Positions 36,524 to 44,490 of a DNA stretch of 64,000 nt are shown here, in pieces; position 1 is the stretch's first letter, and each line of letters opens with the position of its first letter. Below the pieces are notes generated by a model, which worked only from the letters and a program-made list of their open reading frames with translations, was not told the DNA's origin and did not search any database. This stretch comes from CAYPNP01 sp964412195 (GTDB lineage Bacteria > Acidobacteriota > JAAYUB01), in NCBI GenBank assembly GCA_964412195.1, contig CAYPNP010000014.1, forward strand, positions 1 to 64,000, in the 5' to 3' direction. The translations under genes and the position numbers were made by a program.

Positions 36524-37144
36524 ATGGACAAATTCCTTGACAGCCTTGTGCAATTGTCGCCGCTCTCGCTGTACCTGATCCTGTTTCTGAGCGCCTACGT
36601 GGAGAACGTCCTGCCGCCCATCCCCGGGGACACGGTCACGATTTTCGGAGCGTACCTGGTGGGCATTGGCCGGCTGGATTTCGCCCTCGTGCTCGGCTCC
36701 ACGACGGTCGGGTCCCTGCTCGGTTTCATGACCCTCTATGCCGTCGGCTACCGGTTCGGCCGGGAGTTCTTCGAGAGGAAGAACTACCGCCTTTTTCCCC
36801 GGGAGAAGATCATCCAGACGGAGGCCTGGTTCCGGAAATACGGCAGCCTGGTCATCCTGGGAAACCGTTTCCTCTCCGGAGTGCGGTCGGTGATTTCGAT
36901 CAGCAGCGGAATCGCCCGGATGCCCTGGCTCCGGGTCGGCGTCTGCGCCCTGGTCAGCAGCGCTGTCTGGAACGCGCTGCTGATCGGCATCGGTTATATG
37001 CTCGGCGTCAACTGGCACACCGTCAATCATCTGATCGGAAAATACAACCTGTATGCGGGAATCTTGATCGGGATCCTGCTCTTGGCCTGGCTGTTGAGGC
37101 GCCGGCTGGGCAGGACACGCCGGGAATCCCGCATTAATCCTTGA
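36524..37144 (+). CDS. DedA-family membrane protein
   Basis: A 206-residue polytopic membrane protein. The family motifs are ENVLPPIPGDTV (about 24-35), VGYRFGREF and GNRFLSGVRSVISISSGIARM, matching F/G-R-x-x-P-G-x-R-x-x-x-x-x-x-A-G. Known DedA proteins help recycle polyprenyl-phosphate and other lipids across the membrane. The gene starts 10 bases after glgP and lies directly upstream of the sphingolipid-type cassette on the same strand, with 60 bases between them. A lipid-translocation role serving that pathway is an inference. Confidence 0.88.
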   Translation: MDKFLDSLVQLSPLSLYLILFLSAYVENVLPPIPGDTVTIFGAYLVGIGRLDFALVLGSTTVGSLLGFMTLYAVGYRFGREFFERKNYRLFPREKIIQTEAWFRKYGSLVILGNRFLSGVRSVISISSGIARMPWLRVGVCALVSSAVWNALLIGIGYMLGVNWHTVNHLIGKYNLYAGILIGILLLAWLLRRRLGRTRRESRINP

Positions 37145-37204
37145 TCTCCGGAGCCGTTTTCAATTAGAATCCGCCAATTAGGATTCTTCAAGGGAGTGCG
37201 TCGT

Positions 37205-38425
37205 ATGGCAGGTTCGCCGAAGAAGAGCAAGGCCAAGGATATTTTCAAACGCTGCTACGAATACACCAAGCCGGACGAATACCGTTCCCTCGGCCTGTAT
37301 CCCTACTTCACCGCCTTCAGCGGCTACGTCGACGATTCCCCGATGGTGATGCTCAACGGCCGCCAGGCCCTGATGTTCGGCTCCAACAACTATCTCGGCT
37401 TGACGACGCACCCCCGGGTCAAGGAAGCCTCCATCGAAGCGATTCGGAAGTACGGGACCGGGTGCAGCGGGTCGCGCATGCTCAACGGCACGCTGGACAT
37501 CCACGTCAAGCTGGAGGAAGAGCTGGCCGATTTCACTGGGAAGGAAGCGACGCTGCTGTTCAGCACCGGCTTCATGACCAATGGCTGCCTCTCCGCCCTG
37601 CTCAGCCGCGATGAGTTTGCAATCCTGGACAAGAGCGTCCACGCCAGCATCATCTACGGCACCATGGCGACCTTCAGCAAGAACCACCGCCGGTTCAAGC
37701 ACAACGACATGGCCGACCTGGGCGCCGTCCTGGAGGCTCTGCCACCGGAGAAGGGCAAGCTCATCGTGGTTGATGGAGTCTTCAGCATGGAAGGAGACAC
37801 GGCGCCGTTGCCCGAGATCGTCCGCCACTGCCAGCGGCACGGAGCCCGGCTGTATGTGGATGAAGCCCACGGTATCGGGGTCCTGGGTGCGAACGGCATC
37901 GGCACCGCCGAGCACTATGGAGTGCTGAAGGAAACGGATGTCCTGATGGCCACCTTCAGCAAGTCGTTCGCCGCCACTGGCGGATTCGTGGCTTCCGAAC
38001 GGCCGGTCATCGAATATCTCAAGCATCACTCCCTGCCCTTCATTTATTCCGCCAGCATGCCGGCCCCCTCCGTGGCCGCCGCCCGGGCCGCACTCCGCAT
38101 CATCCGCGAGGAGCCGGAGCGCCGGCGGCAACTGCTGGACAATGCCCGGCAGATCCGTGAAGGACTGGCTCGGCTGGGTTTCGACCTGTTCCCCGCCGAG
38201 ACCATTACTCCGGTGATCCCCGTCATCATTGATGATGAGGTCCTCCTCTGCCAGTTCTTCCACGCCTTGCTCGCGGCCGGCATCTACACCAATCCCATCT
38301 TCCGGCCCGCCGCCGAGCGGTGCATGATCCGGGTCAGCTGCATGGCCACGCACACCGCGGCCCAGATCGACCAGCTCCTCAACACCATGGCGGAGCTGGG
38401 ACGCCAATTCGGCATCATCGAATAA
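37205..38425 (+). CDS. spt: Serine palmitoyltransferase-like alpha-oxoamine synthase
   Basis: A 406-residue PLP enzyme joining serine and an acyl thioester to a 3-keto long-chain base, the first step of sphingolipid synthesis. LMFGSNNYLGLTTHPRVKEA and IRKYGTGCSGSRMLNGTLDI (about 57-98) closely follow the bacterial serine palmitoyltransferases I can recall. The PLP lysine lies in FSKSFAATGGF (near 254), and VDEAHGIG, VDGVFSMEGD and CMIRVSCMATHT are also in place. The glycine C-acetyltransferase (Kbl) pattern fits less well. The following reductase and PAP2 genes overlap it or each other, which supports the sphingolipid reading. ATG 37205 follows AGGGAGTGC; its stop (TAATG) overlaps the next start. 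Confidence 0.87.
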   Translation: MAGSPKKSKAKDIFKRCYEYTKPDEYRSLGLYPYFTAFSGYVDDSPMVMLNGRQALMFGSNNYLGLTTHPRVKEASIEAIRKYGTGCSGSRMLNGTLDIHVKLEEELADFTGKEATLLFSTGFMTNGCLSALLSRDEFAILDKSVHASIIYGTMATFSKNHRRFKHNDMADLGAVLEALPPEKGKLIVVDGVFSMEGDTAPLPEIVRHCQRHGARLYVDEAHGIGVLGANGIGTAEHYGVLKETDVLMATFSKSFAATGGFVASERPVIEYLKHHSLPFIYSASMPAPSVAAARAALRIIREEPERRRQLLDNARQIREGLARLGFDLFPAETITPVIPVIIDDEVLLCQFFHALLAAGIYTNPIFRPAAERCMIRVSCMATHTAAQIDQLLNTMAELGRQFGIIE

Positions 38426-39423
38426 TGCTTCCTCCGGCCCTGGTCACCGGAGCGACAGGCTTTGTCGGCCGGCACCTGGTCGAGGCCCTCCGACAAGCTG
38501 GTCGACCGGTGCGGGCCCTCGTCCGGGATCCGGACAAATTCCGCGCCGTGTTCCCGGACCCCGTTGGCATCGAGATCTTTCCTGGAGATGTTTGCGAGGC
38601 GGACTCCCTGCACGGCGCCGTCCGGGGAGCCGAACTCATTTTCCACTTGGCCGGTGTCACCAAAGTCATTCATTATCAGGATTATGACAAGATCAACCAC
38701 CGGGCCTCCCGGACCCTGTACGAAGCCGTCCGGACGCAGGGCAACCGGCCCCGGATCATCCACGTCAGCTCCCTGGCGGCGGCCGGACCTTGCCCCACCG
38801 CCGAACCGCCGGAGGATTTTCCCGCACCCAAGCCCGTCACCCGGTACGGCCGCAGCAAGCTGCTGGGCGAGCGGGCGCTGCGGGAGACCTTGCCGAAGGC
38901 GCCGTGGACCATCGTGCGGCCGCCGGTGGTCTTTGGCCCGGGCGACATGGACGTCCTGCATTTCTTCCGAGCCGTCGCCCGCGGACTGAATCCCATCCTC
39001 GGACACGACCGCAAACGAGTTTCCCTGGCATACGTCGCAGACCTCGCGGCCGCCCTGGCAGCGATCGCGGATTCATCCGTGGCCGTCGGGAAGACCTACT
39101 ACGTCTGCTACGACCGCGCGTACCGCTGGTCCGAGCTGGGGGCGATCGCCGCCGCCGCGATGGGCCGTCCTTGCCGCGCCGTGGCAATCCCGCTGGAAAT
39201 CGCTTGGGTCGGGGCGGCCGTCAGCCAGCTTGCCGGATGGATCCGCCGCAAACCGTCCATTCTGAACGTGGAGAAGCTTCGCGAGGCGCAGCAGGATTTC
39301 TGGGTCTGCTCCCCGGCCGCCGCGGCCCGGGATTTCGGCTTCCGGCCTGGGAAACCCATCGAGCAAGCCTTTGCGGAAACCATCGCCTGGTACCGGGACC
39401 ATGGACATCTTCCCCGCCGCTGA
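38425..39423 (+). CDS. NAD(P)-dependent epimerase/reductase, candidate ceramide reductase (CerR-like)
   Basis: A 332-residue extended short-chain dehydrogenase. It has the Rossmann motif VTGATGFVGRHL (about 7-18), the active-site SSLAAAG and Y-x-x-x-K in YGRSK (near 140). RPPVVFGPGD is typical of this superfamily. In Caulobacter an epimerase-type enzyme (CerR) reduces the 3-keto group during ceramide synthesis. This gene's 1-base overlap with a serine palmitoyltransferase gene makes the same job likely. The alternative, an epimerase-type threonine dehydrogenase paired with Kbl, is less likely because the partner matches serine palmitoyltransferase. Substrate is inference. Confidence 0.75.
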   Translation: MLPPALVTGATGFVGRHLVEALRQAGRPVRALVRDPDKFRAVFPDPVGIEIFPGDVCEADSLHGAVRGAELIFHLAGVTKVIHYQDYDKINHRASRTLYEAVRTQGNRPRIIHVSSLAAAGPCPTAEPPEDFPAPKPVTRYGRSKLLGERALRETLPKAPWTIVRPPVVFGPGDMDVLHFFRAVARGLNPILGHDRKRVSLAYVADLAAALAAIADSSVAVGKTYYVCYDRAYRWSELGAIAAAAMGRPCRAVAIPLEIAWVGAAVSQLAGWIRRKPSILNVEKLREAQQDFWVCSPAAAARDFGFRPGKPIEQAFAETIAWYRDHGHLPRR

Positions 39424-40369
39424 TTGGCACGACGCGGACGTATTCCTGAAACGGCGGGGCTACCGTCCGGCCGACGTCTTGACCATCGGCTTCATCCTGT
39501 TTCTTACCCTGCTGATCGTGCTGAATTTTCGCCGGATCCCACACGCCCCCCTCTTCATCCTGGCTGACTGGACCATGGTGTTCGTCCTCACCGCCTGGGC
39601 CCGGTTCCCCATCCTCTCCGCCCCGGCCTGGATCCGGATCTGCCGGCAGTTCCACCCGACGCTGTTCATCCCGATCCTGTTCGGCCACCTGGTGGAGATC
39701 ATCCCCGCCGTCACCGCATCGGACCAGGACGCCCGACTCATCCAGTGGGACCTCTGGCTGTTCGGCGGCGACCCGTCCGTCTTCCTGCAGCGGTTCCACT
39801 TCGCGCCCGCCACGGAGGTCCTGCAGTACGTCTACACCCTGTTTTATTTCATCCCCCTGAGCCTCGCCATCATTCTCGCGGCGAAGAAGAAGTACCGCAC
39901 ATATGATTTCTACGTGTTCATGACCTGCTACGGATTCTTCCTATCCTACCTCGGGTATTTCCTGGTGCCGGCCATCGGCCCACGGTTCACCCTCCGGGCG
40001 GTGTACACGACGGAACTGCAGGGAGTGTGGTTGTACCCCCACCTGGTGGACCTGATCAACTTCCTGGAATCCCTCAACCGGGATTGCTTCCCCTCGGGCC
40101 ACACGATGATGACGCTGGTGACGCTCCACGCCGCCTGGCGCTTCGAGCGGCGGGTCTTCTGGATCCTGCTTCCGTTCGGTTCCGCCCTCGTGGTGGCGAC
40201 CGTTTACCTGCGCTACCATTACGGAGTGGACGTCATCGCCGGCATCGCCTGGTACCTGTTTGCCTTCTACACCGCCCCCGCCGCCTACAACATGGCCCTT
40301 CGACTCGTCTACGCGCCCCGGAACAACGACGCGCCAGCGAGTGCCCCGGTCGATCCAGGAAACCTCTAA
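39401..40369 (+). CDS. PAP2/Aur1-superfamily membrane phosphotransferase or phosphatase
   Basis: A 322-residue membrane protein with about six helices. The acid-phosphatase-type active site is visible: NRDCFPSGHTMM (P-S-G-H, His near 232) and YLRYHYGVDVIAG (H-x-x-x-x-D, near 272-280). The large N-terminal membrane part and the spacing resemble the PAP2_3/Aur1 group, which includes inositol-phosphoryl-ceramide synthases as well as plain lipid phosphatases. The start overlaps the reductase gene by 23 bases. A role in adding or removing the head group of a sphingolipid is a reasonable inference. ATG 39401 is preferred over 39371, which would extend the overlap. Confidence 0.8.
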   Translation: MDIFPAADWHDADVFLKRRGYRPADVLTIGFILFLTLLIVLNFRRIPHAPLFILADWTMVFVLTAWARFPILSAPAWIRICRQFHPTLFIPILFGHLVEIIPAVTASDQDARLIQWDLWLFGGDPSVFLQRFHFAPATEVLQYVYTLFYFIPLSLAIILAAKKKYRTYDFYVFMTCYGFFLSYLGYFLVPAIGPRFTLRAVYTTELQGVWLYPHLVDLINFLESLNRDCFPSGHTMMTLVTLHAAWRFERRVFWILLPFGSALVVATVYLRYHYGVDVIAGIAWYLFAFYTAPAAYNMALRLVYAPRNNDAPASAPVDPGNL

Positions 40370-40397
40370 TCCCCCCTCATGGCCGAAAGAGAATCCG

Positions 40398-40622
40398 TTA
40401 CACCTCTGTATCCTCAATCAGCCTGAATCGGAGGCGCCCCTGGCCTTCCACGTAGAACAGATGGTCTCCCTCCGGGGTGGGTTGGACCTTCTCCAAATGC
40501 GCGAGGACATCCCGGTGGATCCAGGCAGTCAGATCCTTGTGCCTGTGCACGGGAAAAACCGCATAGCTCGCGCGATCCGCTTCCGGCTCGCCCAAAAGGC
40601 CCGACGGGCCTTTCCAGGCCAT
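40398..40622 (-). CDS. Hypothetical small protein downstream of arsM
   Basis: Not recognised. A 74-residue product ending in HLFYVEGQGRLRFRLIEDTE, with a plausible beta-rich C-terminus and no membrane segment. It begins 4 bases after a 34-codon reading frame that itself has a strong ribosome binding site, and it is on the strand of the arsenic operon. Either these are two tiny genes or one gene split by a frameshift. Confidence is low. Confidence 0.35.
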   Translation of the reverse strand: MAWKGPSGLLGEPEADRASYAVFPVHRHKDLTAWIHRDVLAHLEKVQPTPEGDHLFYVEGQGRLRFRLIEDTEV

Positions 40623-40625
40623 TCA

Positions 40626-40730
40626 TCAGTCGGAGATGTTGATGCCCATCTGAATGCGGAATTTCCCCCCGTGCGTTTCCAGGAATTGGAGGAACGATCG
40701 GGATGTGATGCGGATCGTTTGCCGGCTCAT
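40626..40730 (-). CDS. Possible 34-residue microprotein after arsM
   Basis: A 34-codon frame beginning MSRQTIRITSRSF. It is preceded by CAGGAGGTCCG, the best ribosome binding site in this area, which is the main reason to call it. It starts 33 bases after the arsM stop. No family is recognised. It may be the front half of a frameshifted gene whose remainder is the 74-residue frame just downstream. Confidence 0.35.
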   Translation of the reverse strand: MSRQTIRITSRSFLQFLETHGGKFRIQMGINISD

Positions 40731-40763
40731 CGGACCTCCTGGGTGAATTCCGGCGCCCCCAAG

Positions 40764-41537
40764 CTATTCTTTGACGGCCAGAATAGTCAGGCTGGAGGCG
40801 ACCCCTTCCAGCTGGTCTCCGGCCTCCCTGGTGACCGGATCGGTGATGCTTCCCTCCGCCGTGTAAGTGACGTCTTTCAGGATTTCCACTTGACGGAATC
40901 CTGCCCTTGAAATTGCGTCAAGGTAATCCTTGCGCTGCAAGGCGCCCGCCACGCACCCGGCATAGAGGGCGTCGTTGTTCTTCAACGCAGAGGGCAGTTC
41001 GCGGTTGAGCACGATGTCACTCACCACCATGCGGCCGCCGGGCTTGAGCACCCGAAAGACTTCGCGGAACACGGCCGGCTTGTCGGGCGAAAGGTTGATG
41101 ACGCAGTTGGAGATCACCACGTCAGCCTCGCCGTCCTTCACCGGGAGGTCCTCGATGAAACCCTTGCGGAATTCCACGTTGGCCAGGCCGGAGGCGGCGG
41201 CGAACCGGTCGGCGTTGGCCCGGGCCAGGATCAGCATGTCGTCCGTCATGTCGATACCGATCACGCGGCCGTGGGACCCCACTTCCCGCGCGGCGATGAA
41301 GACATCCCGCCCGGCGCCGGATCCGAGGTCCACCACCACCTCACCGGGGACGGGCTTGGCATACTCCACCGGATCCCCGCAAGAGAGGCCGAGATCCGCC
41401 TGCGGCATGGTCACATCCGCCGGTGCGGCCGTCCCGCCGCAGCAACTCTTCGTGCCGCAGCCGCACCCGGTCTGCTCCCGCGCCACGGTGCCGTAGGCCT
41501 GCTGGACCATTTCCCGAATATCCCTTTTCTTCGTCAT
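40764..41537 (-). CDS. arsM: Arsenite S-adenosylmethionine methyltransferase
   Basis: Methylates As(III) to mono-, di- and trimethylated forms, which are volatile or exportable. The 257-residue protein has the SAM motif VVDLGSGAGRDVFIA (about 68-82), the loop VISNCVINLSPDK and YAGCVAGAL, the last two each with a conserved arsenic-ligand Cys. A third Cys lies in LGLSCGDP. The N-terminus has an extra Cys cluster, GCGCGTKSCCGG, typical of many ArsM proteins. It is the last clear gene of the minus-strand arsenic operon, 134 bases after acr3, with its own GGAGGAG ribosome binding site. Confidence 0.94.
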   Translation of the reverse strand: MTKKRDIREMVQQAYGTVAREQTGCGCGTKSCCGGTAAPADVTMPQADLGLSCGDPVEYAKPVPGEVVVDLGSGAGRDVFIAAREVGSHGRVIGIDMTDDMLILARANADRFAAASGLANVEFRKGFIEDLPVKDGEADVVISNCVINLSPDKPAVFREVFRVLKPGGRMVVSDIVLNRELPSALKNNDALYAGCVAGALQRKDYLDAISRAGFRQVEILKDVTYTAEGSITDPVTREAGDQLEGVASSLTILAVKE

Positions 41538-41671
41538 GGCTCCTCCTTTCGCTTCTTCTGATCAAGAAGATCCCTGCGAGTGCTTCGGCGATCCGGCTCG
41601 GAAGCCTCCTTCGGGATCGTGAACTTCCTCTGCGTCTGGGTGTCTCCTGGGTGGAATATCGGCACTTCACC

Positions 41672-42730
41672 TCATGCTTCGGTGGCGCACCGGAAGTACT
41701 TCCCGCGAATCTTGAACGCCACGTTCACCAGGGCGATCATCACCGGCACCTCCACCAGCGGTCCGATCACCGCGGCGAAGGCCTCGCCCGAGTTGATGCC
41801 AAATACCGCCACCGCCACGGCGATGGCCAGCTCAAAATTGTTCGATGCCGCCGTGAACGACAAGGTCGTGGATTGACCGTAATCGGCTCCGGCTTTCTTG
41901 CTGAGCCAGAACGACACCAGGAACATCACCACGAAGTAGACCAGCAGCGGGATGGCGATCCGCACCACGTCCAGCGGCAGCTTGACGATGAACTCGCCCT
42001 TGAGGCTGAACATGACCACGATGGTGAACAGCAGCGCAACCAGGGTGATTGGGCTGATCACCGGCACGAACTTGGCGTGGTACCACTCCTTGCCCTTGAG
42101 CTTGACCAGGATCAGCCGGGTGAACAGTCCCGCCAGGAACGGGATGCCGAGGTAGATGAAGACGCTCTCCGCGATCTGGCCGATGGAGATATCCACGACG
42201 CTGCCCTTCAGCCCAACCAGCGGCAGCCCGACGGTGATAAACAGGTAGGCATACACCGAGAAAAAAAGCACCTGGAAGATGGAGTTGAACGCCACCAGCC
42301 CGGCGGCGTACTCGCGATCTCCCTCGGCCAGGTCGTTCCATACGATGACCATCGCGATGCAGCGGGCCAGGCCGATCAGGATCAAGCCCACCATGTACTC
42401 ATGCTTGTCGGACAAGAGGGTCACGGCCAATCCGAACATCAGAATCGGGCCGATCACCCAGTTCTGCACCAGGGACAGGCCCAGCACTTTCCAATTCCGG
42501 AACACCCGGCCGAGCTCCTCGTAGCGGACCTTGGCCAGGGGCGGGTACATCATCAGGATCAGGCCGATGGCGATGGGAATGTTGGTGGTACCGGAGCTGA
42601 ACCGGTTCCAGAAGTCCTTGACGCCGGGGTACAGGTACCCCAGGGCCACCCCGGCTCCCATGGCCAGGAAGATCCACAAGGTCAGGTAGCGGTCCAGGAA
42701 AGACAAGCGGCGGGAAATGCCATCGGTCAT
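41672..42730 (-). CDS. acr3: Arsenite efflux permease of the ACR3 family
   Basis: Exports As(III) across the inner membrane. The 352-residue protein has ten predicted helices. It opens with LSFLDRYLTLWIFLAMGAGV and contains RCIAMVIVWNDLAEGDREYA, with the conserved Cys and W-x-x-L-A-x-G-D, plus FTAASNNFELAIAVAVAVFG in helix 9. These are ACR3 hallmarks rather than ArsB. It follows arsC by 43 bases in the operon and works with the reductase to remove arsenate after reduction. Confidence 0.95.
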   Translation of the reverse strand: MTDGISRRLSFLDRYLTLWIFLAMGAGVALGYLYPGVKDFWNRFSSGTTNIPIAIGLILMMYPPLAKVRYEELGRVFRNWKVLGLSLVQNWVIGPILMFGLAVTLLSDKHEYMVGLILIGLARCIAMVIVWNDLAEGDREYAAGLVAFNSIFQVLFFSVYAYLFITVGLPLVGLKGSVVDISIGQIAESVFIYLGIPFLAGLFTRLILVKLKGKEWYHAKFVPVISPITLVALLFTIVVMFSLKGEFIVKLPLDVVRIAIPLLVYFVVMFLVSFWLSKKAGADYGQSTTLSFTAASNNFELAIAVAVAVFGINSGEAFAAVIGPLVEVPVMIALVNVAFKIRGKYFRCATEA

Positions 42731-42773
42731 AGGTCGCGCTCCTTCAAGCAGTCGATTCTTTCGTATCGGTCCT

Positions 42774-43208
42774 TCACGCCTCGTGGAGGGACTCCGGCAG
42801 GCTTTCTACAAACCGCCGGATCTCGTCGCGGACCCGCCGGTAGTGGCCCATGGCCTCCTCTTCAGAGGCGGCGCCGCGGGCCAGCGCCGGCGGGTCGTCG
42901 AATCCTGCGTGCATCCGCCGGACGCGGCCGGGGAACACCGGGCAGCTTTCCGCCGCGTGGCCGCACACCGTGACCACCCAGTCGAAGGGAACCAGCTGAA
43001 CCTCCTCGACCGTCTTGGACCGCTGGGTGGAGATGTCCACCCCCACCTCGGCCATGGCCCTGACCGCACGCGGGTCGAGTCCCTTGGCCACCGTGCCCGC
43101 GGAGAGGGGCTCCAGGACACTGCCCTTGAGGTGCCGGGCCCAGCCTTCCGCCATCTGGCTGCGGCACGAATTGCCCGTGCACAGGAACAGGATCCTTATT
43201 TTTTCCAT
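42774..43208 (-). CDS. arsC: Arsenate reductase, thioredoxin-coupled (low-molecular-weight phosphatase fold)
   Basis: Reduces As(V) to As(III). The 144-residue protein starts MEKIRILFLCTGNSCRSQMA, with the P-loop C-x5-R-S. The two further catalytic cysteines lie seven residues apart in VCGHAAESCPVFPG, the arrangement of thioredoxin-dependent ArsC of the Staphylococcus/Bacillus type. The 5' end overlaps the rhodanese-like gene by 13 bases, so the two are translated together. Thioredoxin-like genes in the same operon could recycle it. Confidence 0.95.
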   Translation of the reverse strand: MEKIRILFLCTGNSCRSQMAEGWARHLKGSVLEPLSAGTVAKGLDPRAVRAMAEVGVDISTQRSKTVEEVQLVPFDWVVTVCGHAAESCPVFPGRVRRMHAGFDDPPALARGAASEEEAMGHYRRVRDEIRRFVESLPESLHEA

Positions 43209-43618
43209 TTCGGCGCTTCCTCCGGATATTTGGGCCTCAACTTGAATGAACACTGCCCGATCAGCTCATAGTTGGGATCCACCCGGAGCGGCAAGCCTTC
43301 CCGCACCCAGTCCACGACGCCTCCAACGATCCAGGCGACATCGGGAAGTCCTTTCTCCACCAAGAAACGGGCGATTTCTTTGCTGCGCAATCCGACGTTG
43401 TCGAGCACAATCAGGGGGACACCCTGGGGAACGCCCGCGAAACGGTCCATCAGGACGCTGTTGGGAATCTGGATTGCGTTTGGGATATCCAGAATCCGAT
43501 AGTTGGTCTCATAGGGTTCCCTGACGTCGAGTAAAACTGCCCCATTTCGGAAAAACTCCAACGCTTCGCGGGGTGAGAGCGCGGCGGCACCATCTGAATT
43601 TCCGAATAATCCCGACAT
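43196..43618 (-). CDS. Rhodanese-like domain protein lacking the catalytic cysteine
   Basis: A 140-residue single rhodanese domain. GAVLLDVREPYETNYRILDI is a standard CH2A-type start. The active-site loop, normally C-x-x-G-x-R-S, reads DNVGLRS near residue 77, with Asp in place of the Cys. Sulfur transfer by the usual persulfide is therefore not expected. A binding or regulatory role is inferred. It overlaps arsC by 13 bases. The ATG at 43618 follows AAGGAGTTGCC; an upstream ATG at 43636 lacks this. Confidence 0.83.
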   Translation of the reverse strand: MSGLFGNSDGAAALSPREALEFFRNGAVLLDVREPYETNYRILDIPNAIQIPNSVLMDRFAGVPQGVPLIVLDNVGLRSKEIARFLVEKGLPDVAWIVGGVVDWVREGLPLRVDPNYELIGQCSFKLRPKYPEEAPKWKK

Positions 43619-43675
43619 GGCAACTCCTTGACTCATGGAGTTGTCGGCCGTCCTGTCGAGCTGGCGGCGATCGCC

Positions 43676-44122
43676 TCACCTCGACAGGAAACGGTCGATC
43701 TCTCCGAAGACACAGATCTCGAACTTCTGCTCGTCGCCTTCCACCAATTCCCAGACTTTGTCCAGCTTGCGGAACTCCCGCATCTCCGTGCCTTCGTACC
43801 GGGCGACCACCAGGGTTGGGGAGGACAGATCAAAGTCGGCGGAGAAATGCTTGTGTTCGGGCCCGTCGATGTCCACCACTTTCCACTGCAACTCACCTCT
43901 TTCCATTTGTTCCTCGAAGGCTTCATTGACCGTCCGGGCGCTGAGCTGCTCGATCTTCAGGCAGGTCGGGCACCGGAGCTTGCCGTGAAAGTAATACACC
44001 ACAAAGCGAGTGTTCCCGGAGTTCTTGGTGACGTGCTCCGGCGCCCCCGCAGTCGCAGCCGAGGGTAAAACCGACAGGGCCAGCACGCCCAGCAACATCC
44101 CGAGTGTAATCGGGGATTTCAT
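43676..44122 (-). CDS. Exported thioredoxin-fold protein, ArsF-like
   Basis: A 148-residue protein with a signal peptide (MKSPITLGMLLGVLALSVLP). It has a thioredoxin-like segment: VVYYFHGKLRCPTCLKIEQL, with C-P-T-C at about residues 51-54. The pattern Y-F-H-x-x-x-R-C-x-T-C matches proteins annotated as the ArsF family, linked to reduction of nitro-aromatic arsenicals in ArsEFG systems. A later SPTLVVARYEG corresponds to the cis-Pro strand. It overlaps the arsR stop by 4 bases. The ArsG-like permease gene is two genes upstream, which supports the assignment, though activity is unproven. Confidence 0.78.
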   Translation of the reverse strand: MKSPITLGMLLGVLALSVLPSAATAGAPEHVTKNSGNTRFVVYYFHGKLRCPTCLKIEQLSARTVNEAFEEQMERGELQWKVVDIDGPEHKHFSADFDLSSPTLVVARYEGTEMREFRKLDKVWELVEGDEQKFEICVFGEIDRFLSR

Positions 44123-44469
44123 TGCGCCGCTCCTTCCGGGACGATGCCGGCCACCGGCTCCCCTGCGCATCGGGCGCATCCGGATGATCTCTCCGGATGA
44201 CGCAGGCAACCCAGGAAAGTCGTCACGCACGGGAGGGCCAGGGAGTAATATACCCACGTTCCGCGTTTGGAATCGCTGATGACGCCCGCCTGTCGGAGCA
44301 CCGAGAGGTGCCGCGACACGGTGGACATGTCGCTCCCGACCAGCTCCTGCAATTCGCAGACACAACGCTCCCCGCAAGCCAGCGCTTCCACCACGGCCAA
44401 CCGGCTGGGGTGGGCCATGGCCTTGAAGACCATCGCCTCCTTCTTCAATTGTCGCGGATCCGTGGCCAT
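44119..44469 (-). CDS. arsR: ArsR-family arsenic-responsive repressor
   Basis: A 116-residue winged-helix repressor. The classical arsenite site is present in GERCVCELQELV (C-x-C, about residues 32-38). The recognition helix is DMSTVSRHLSVLRQAGVI. A C-terminal extension carries CVTTFLGCLRHP and then GCARCAGE, giving four more cysteines. It is internal to the operon, so it probably represses the promoter near 47.9 kb that transcribes it. The ATG at 44469 follows AAGGAGGCTGAA. Confidence 0.93.
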   Translation of the reverse strand: MATDPRQLKKEAMVFKAMAHPSRLAVVEALACGERCVCELQELVGSDMSTVSRHLSVLRQAGVISDSKRGTWVYYSLALPCVTTFLGCLRHPERSSGCARCAGEPVAGIVPEGAAQ

Positions 44470-44490
44470 TTCAGCCTCCTTCTCGAGCAA

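Noticed and set aside
33827..37030. A 1,067-codon frame antisense to glgP and the DedA gene
   Set aside because: Shadow of glgP; low-complexity Val/Asp/His/Gly composition and no recognisable domain.
37160..37190. Inverted/direct repeat with AATTAGAATCC and AATTAGGATTC before the spt gene
   Set aside because: Seven-base arms only and no clear promoter or regulator match; may be chance in an AT-rich spacer.
37205..39423. Reading the first two cassette genes as kbl-tdh (threonine degradation)
   Set aside because: An epimerase-type threonine dehydrogenase paired with Kbl was considered, but the first protein follows serine palmitoyltransferase, not Kbl, in its N-terminal third, and a PAP2-type lipid enzyme is in the same transcript.
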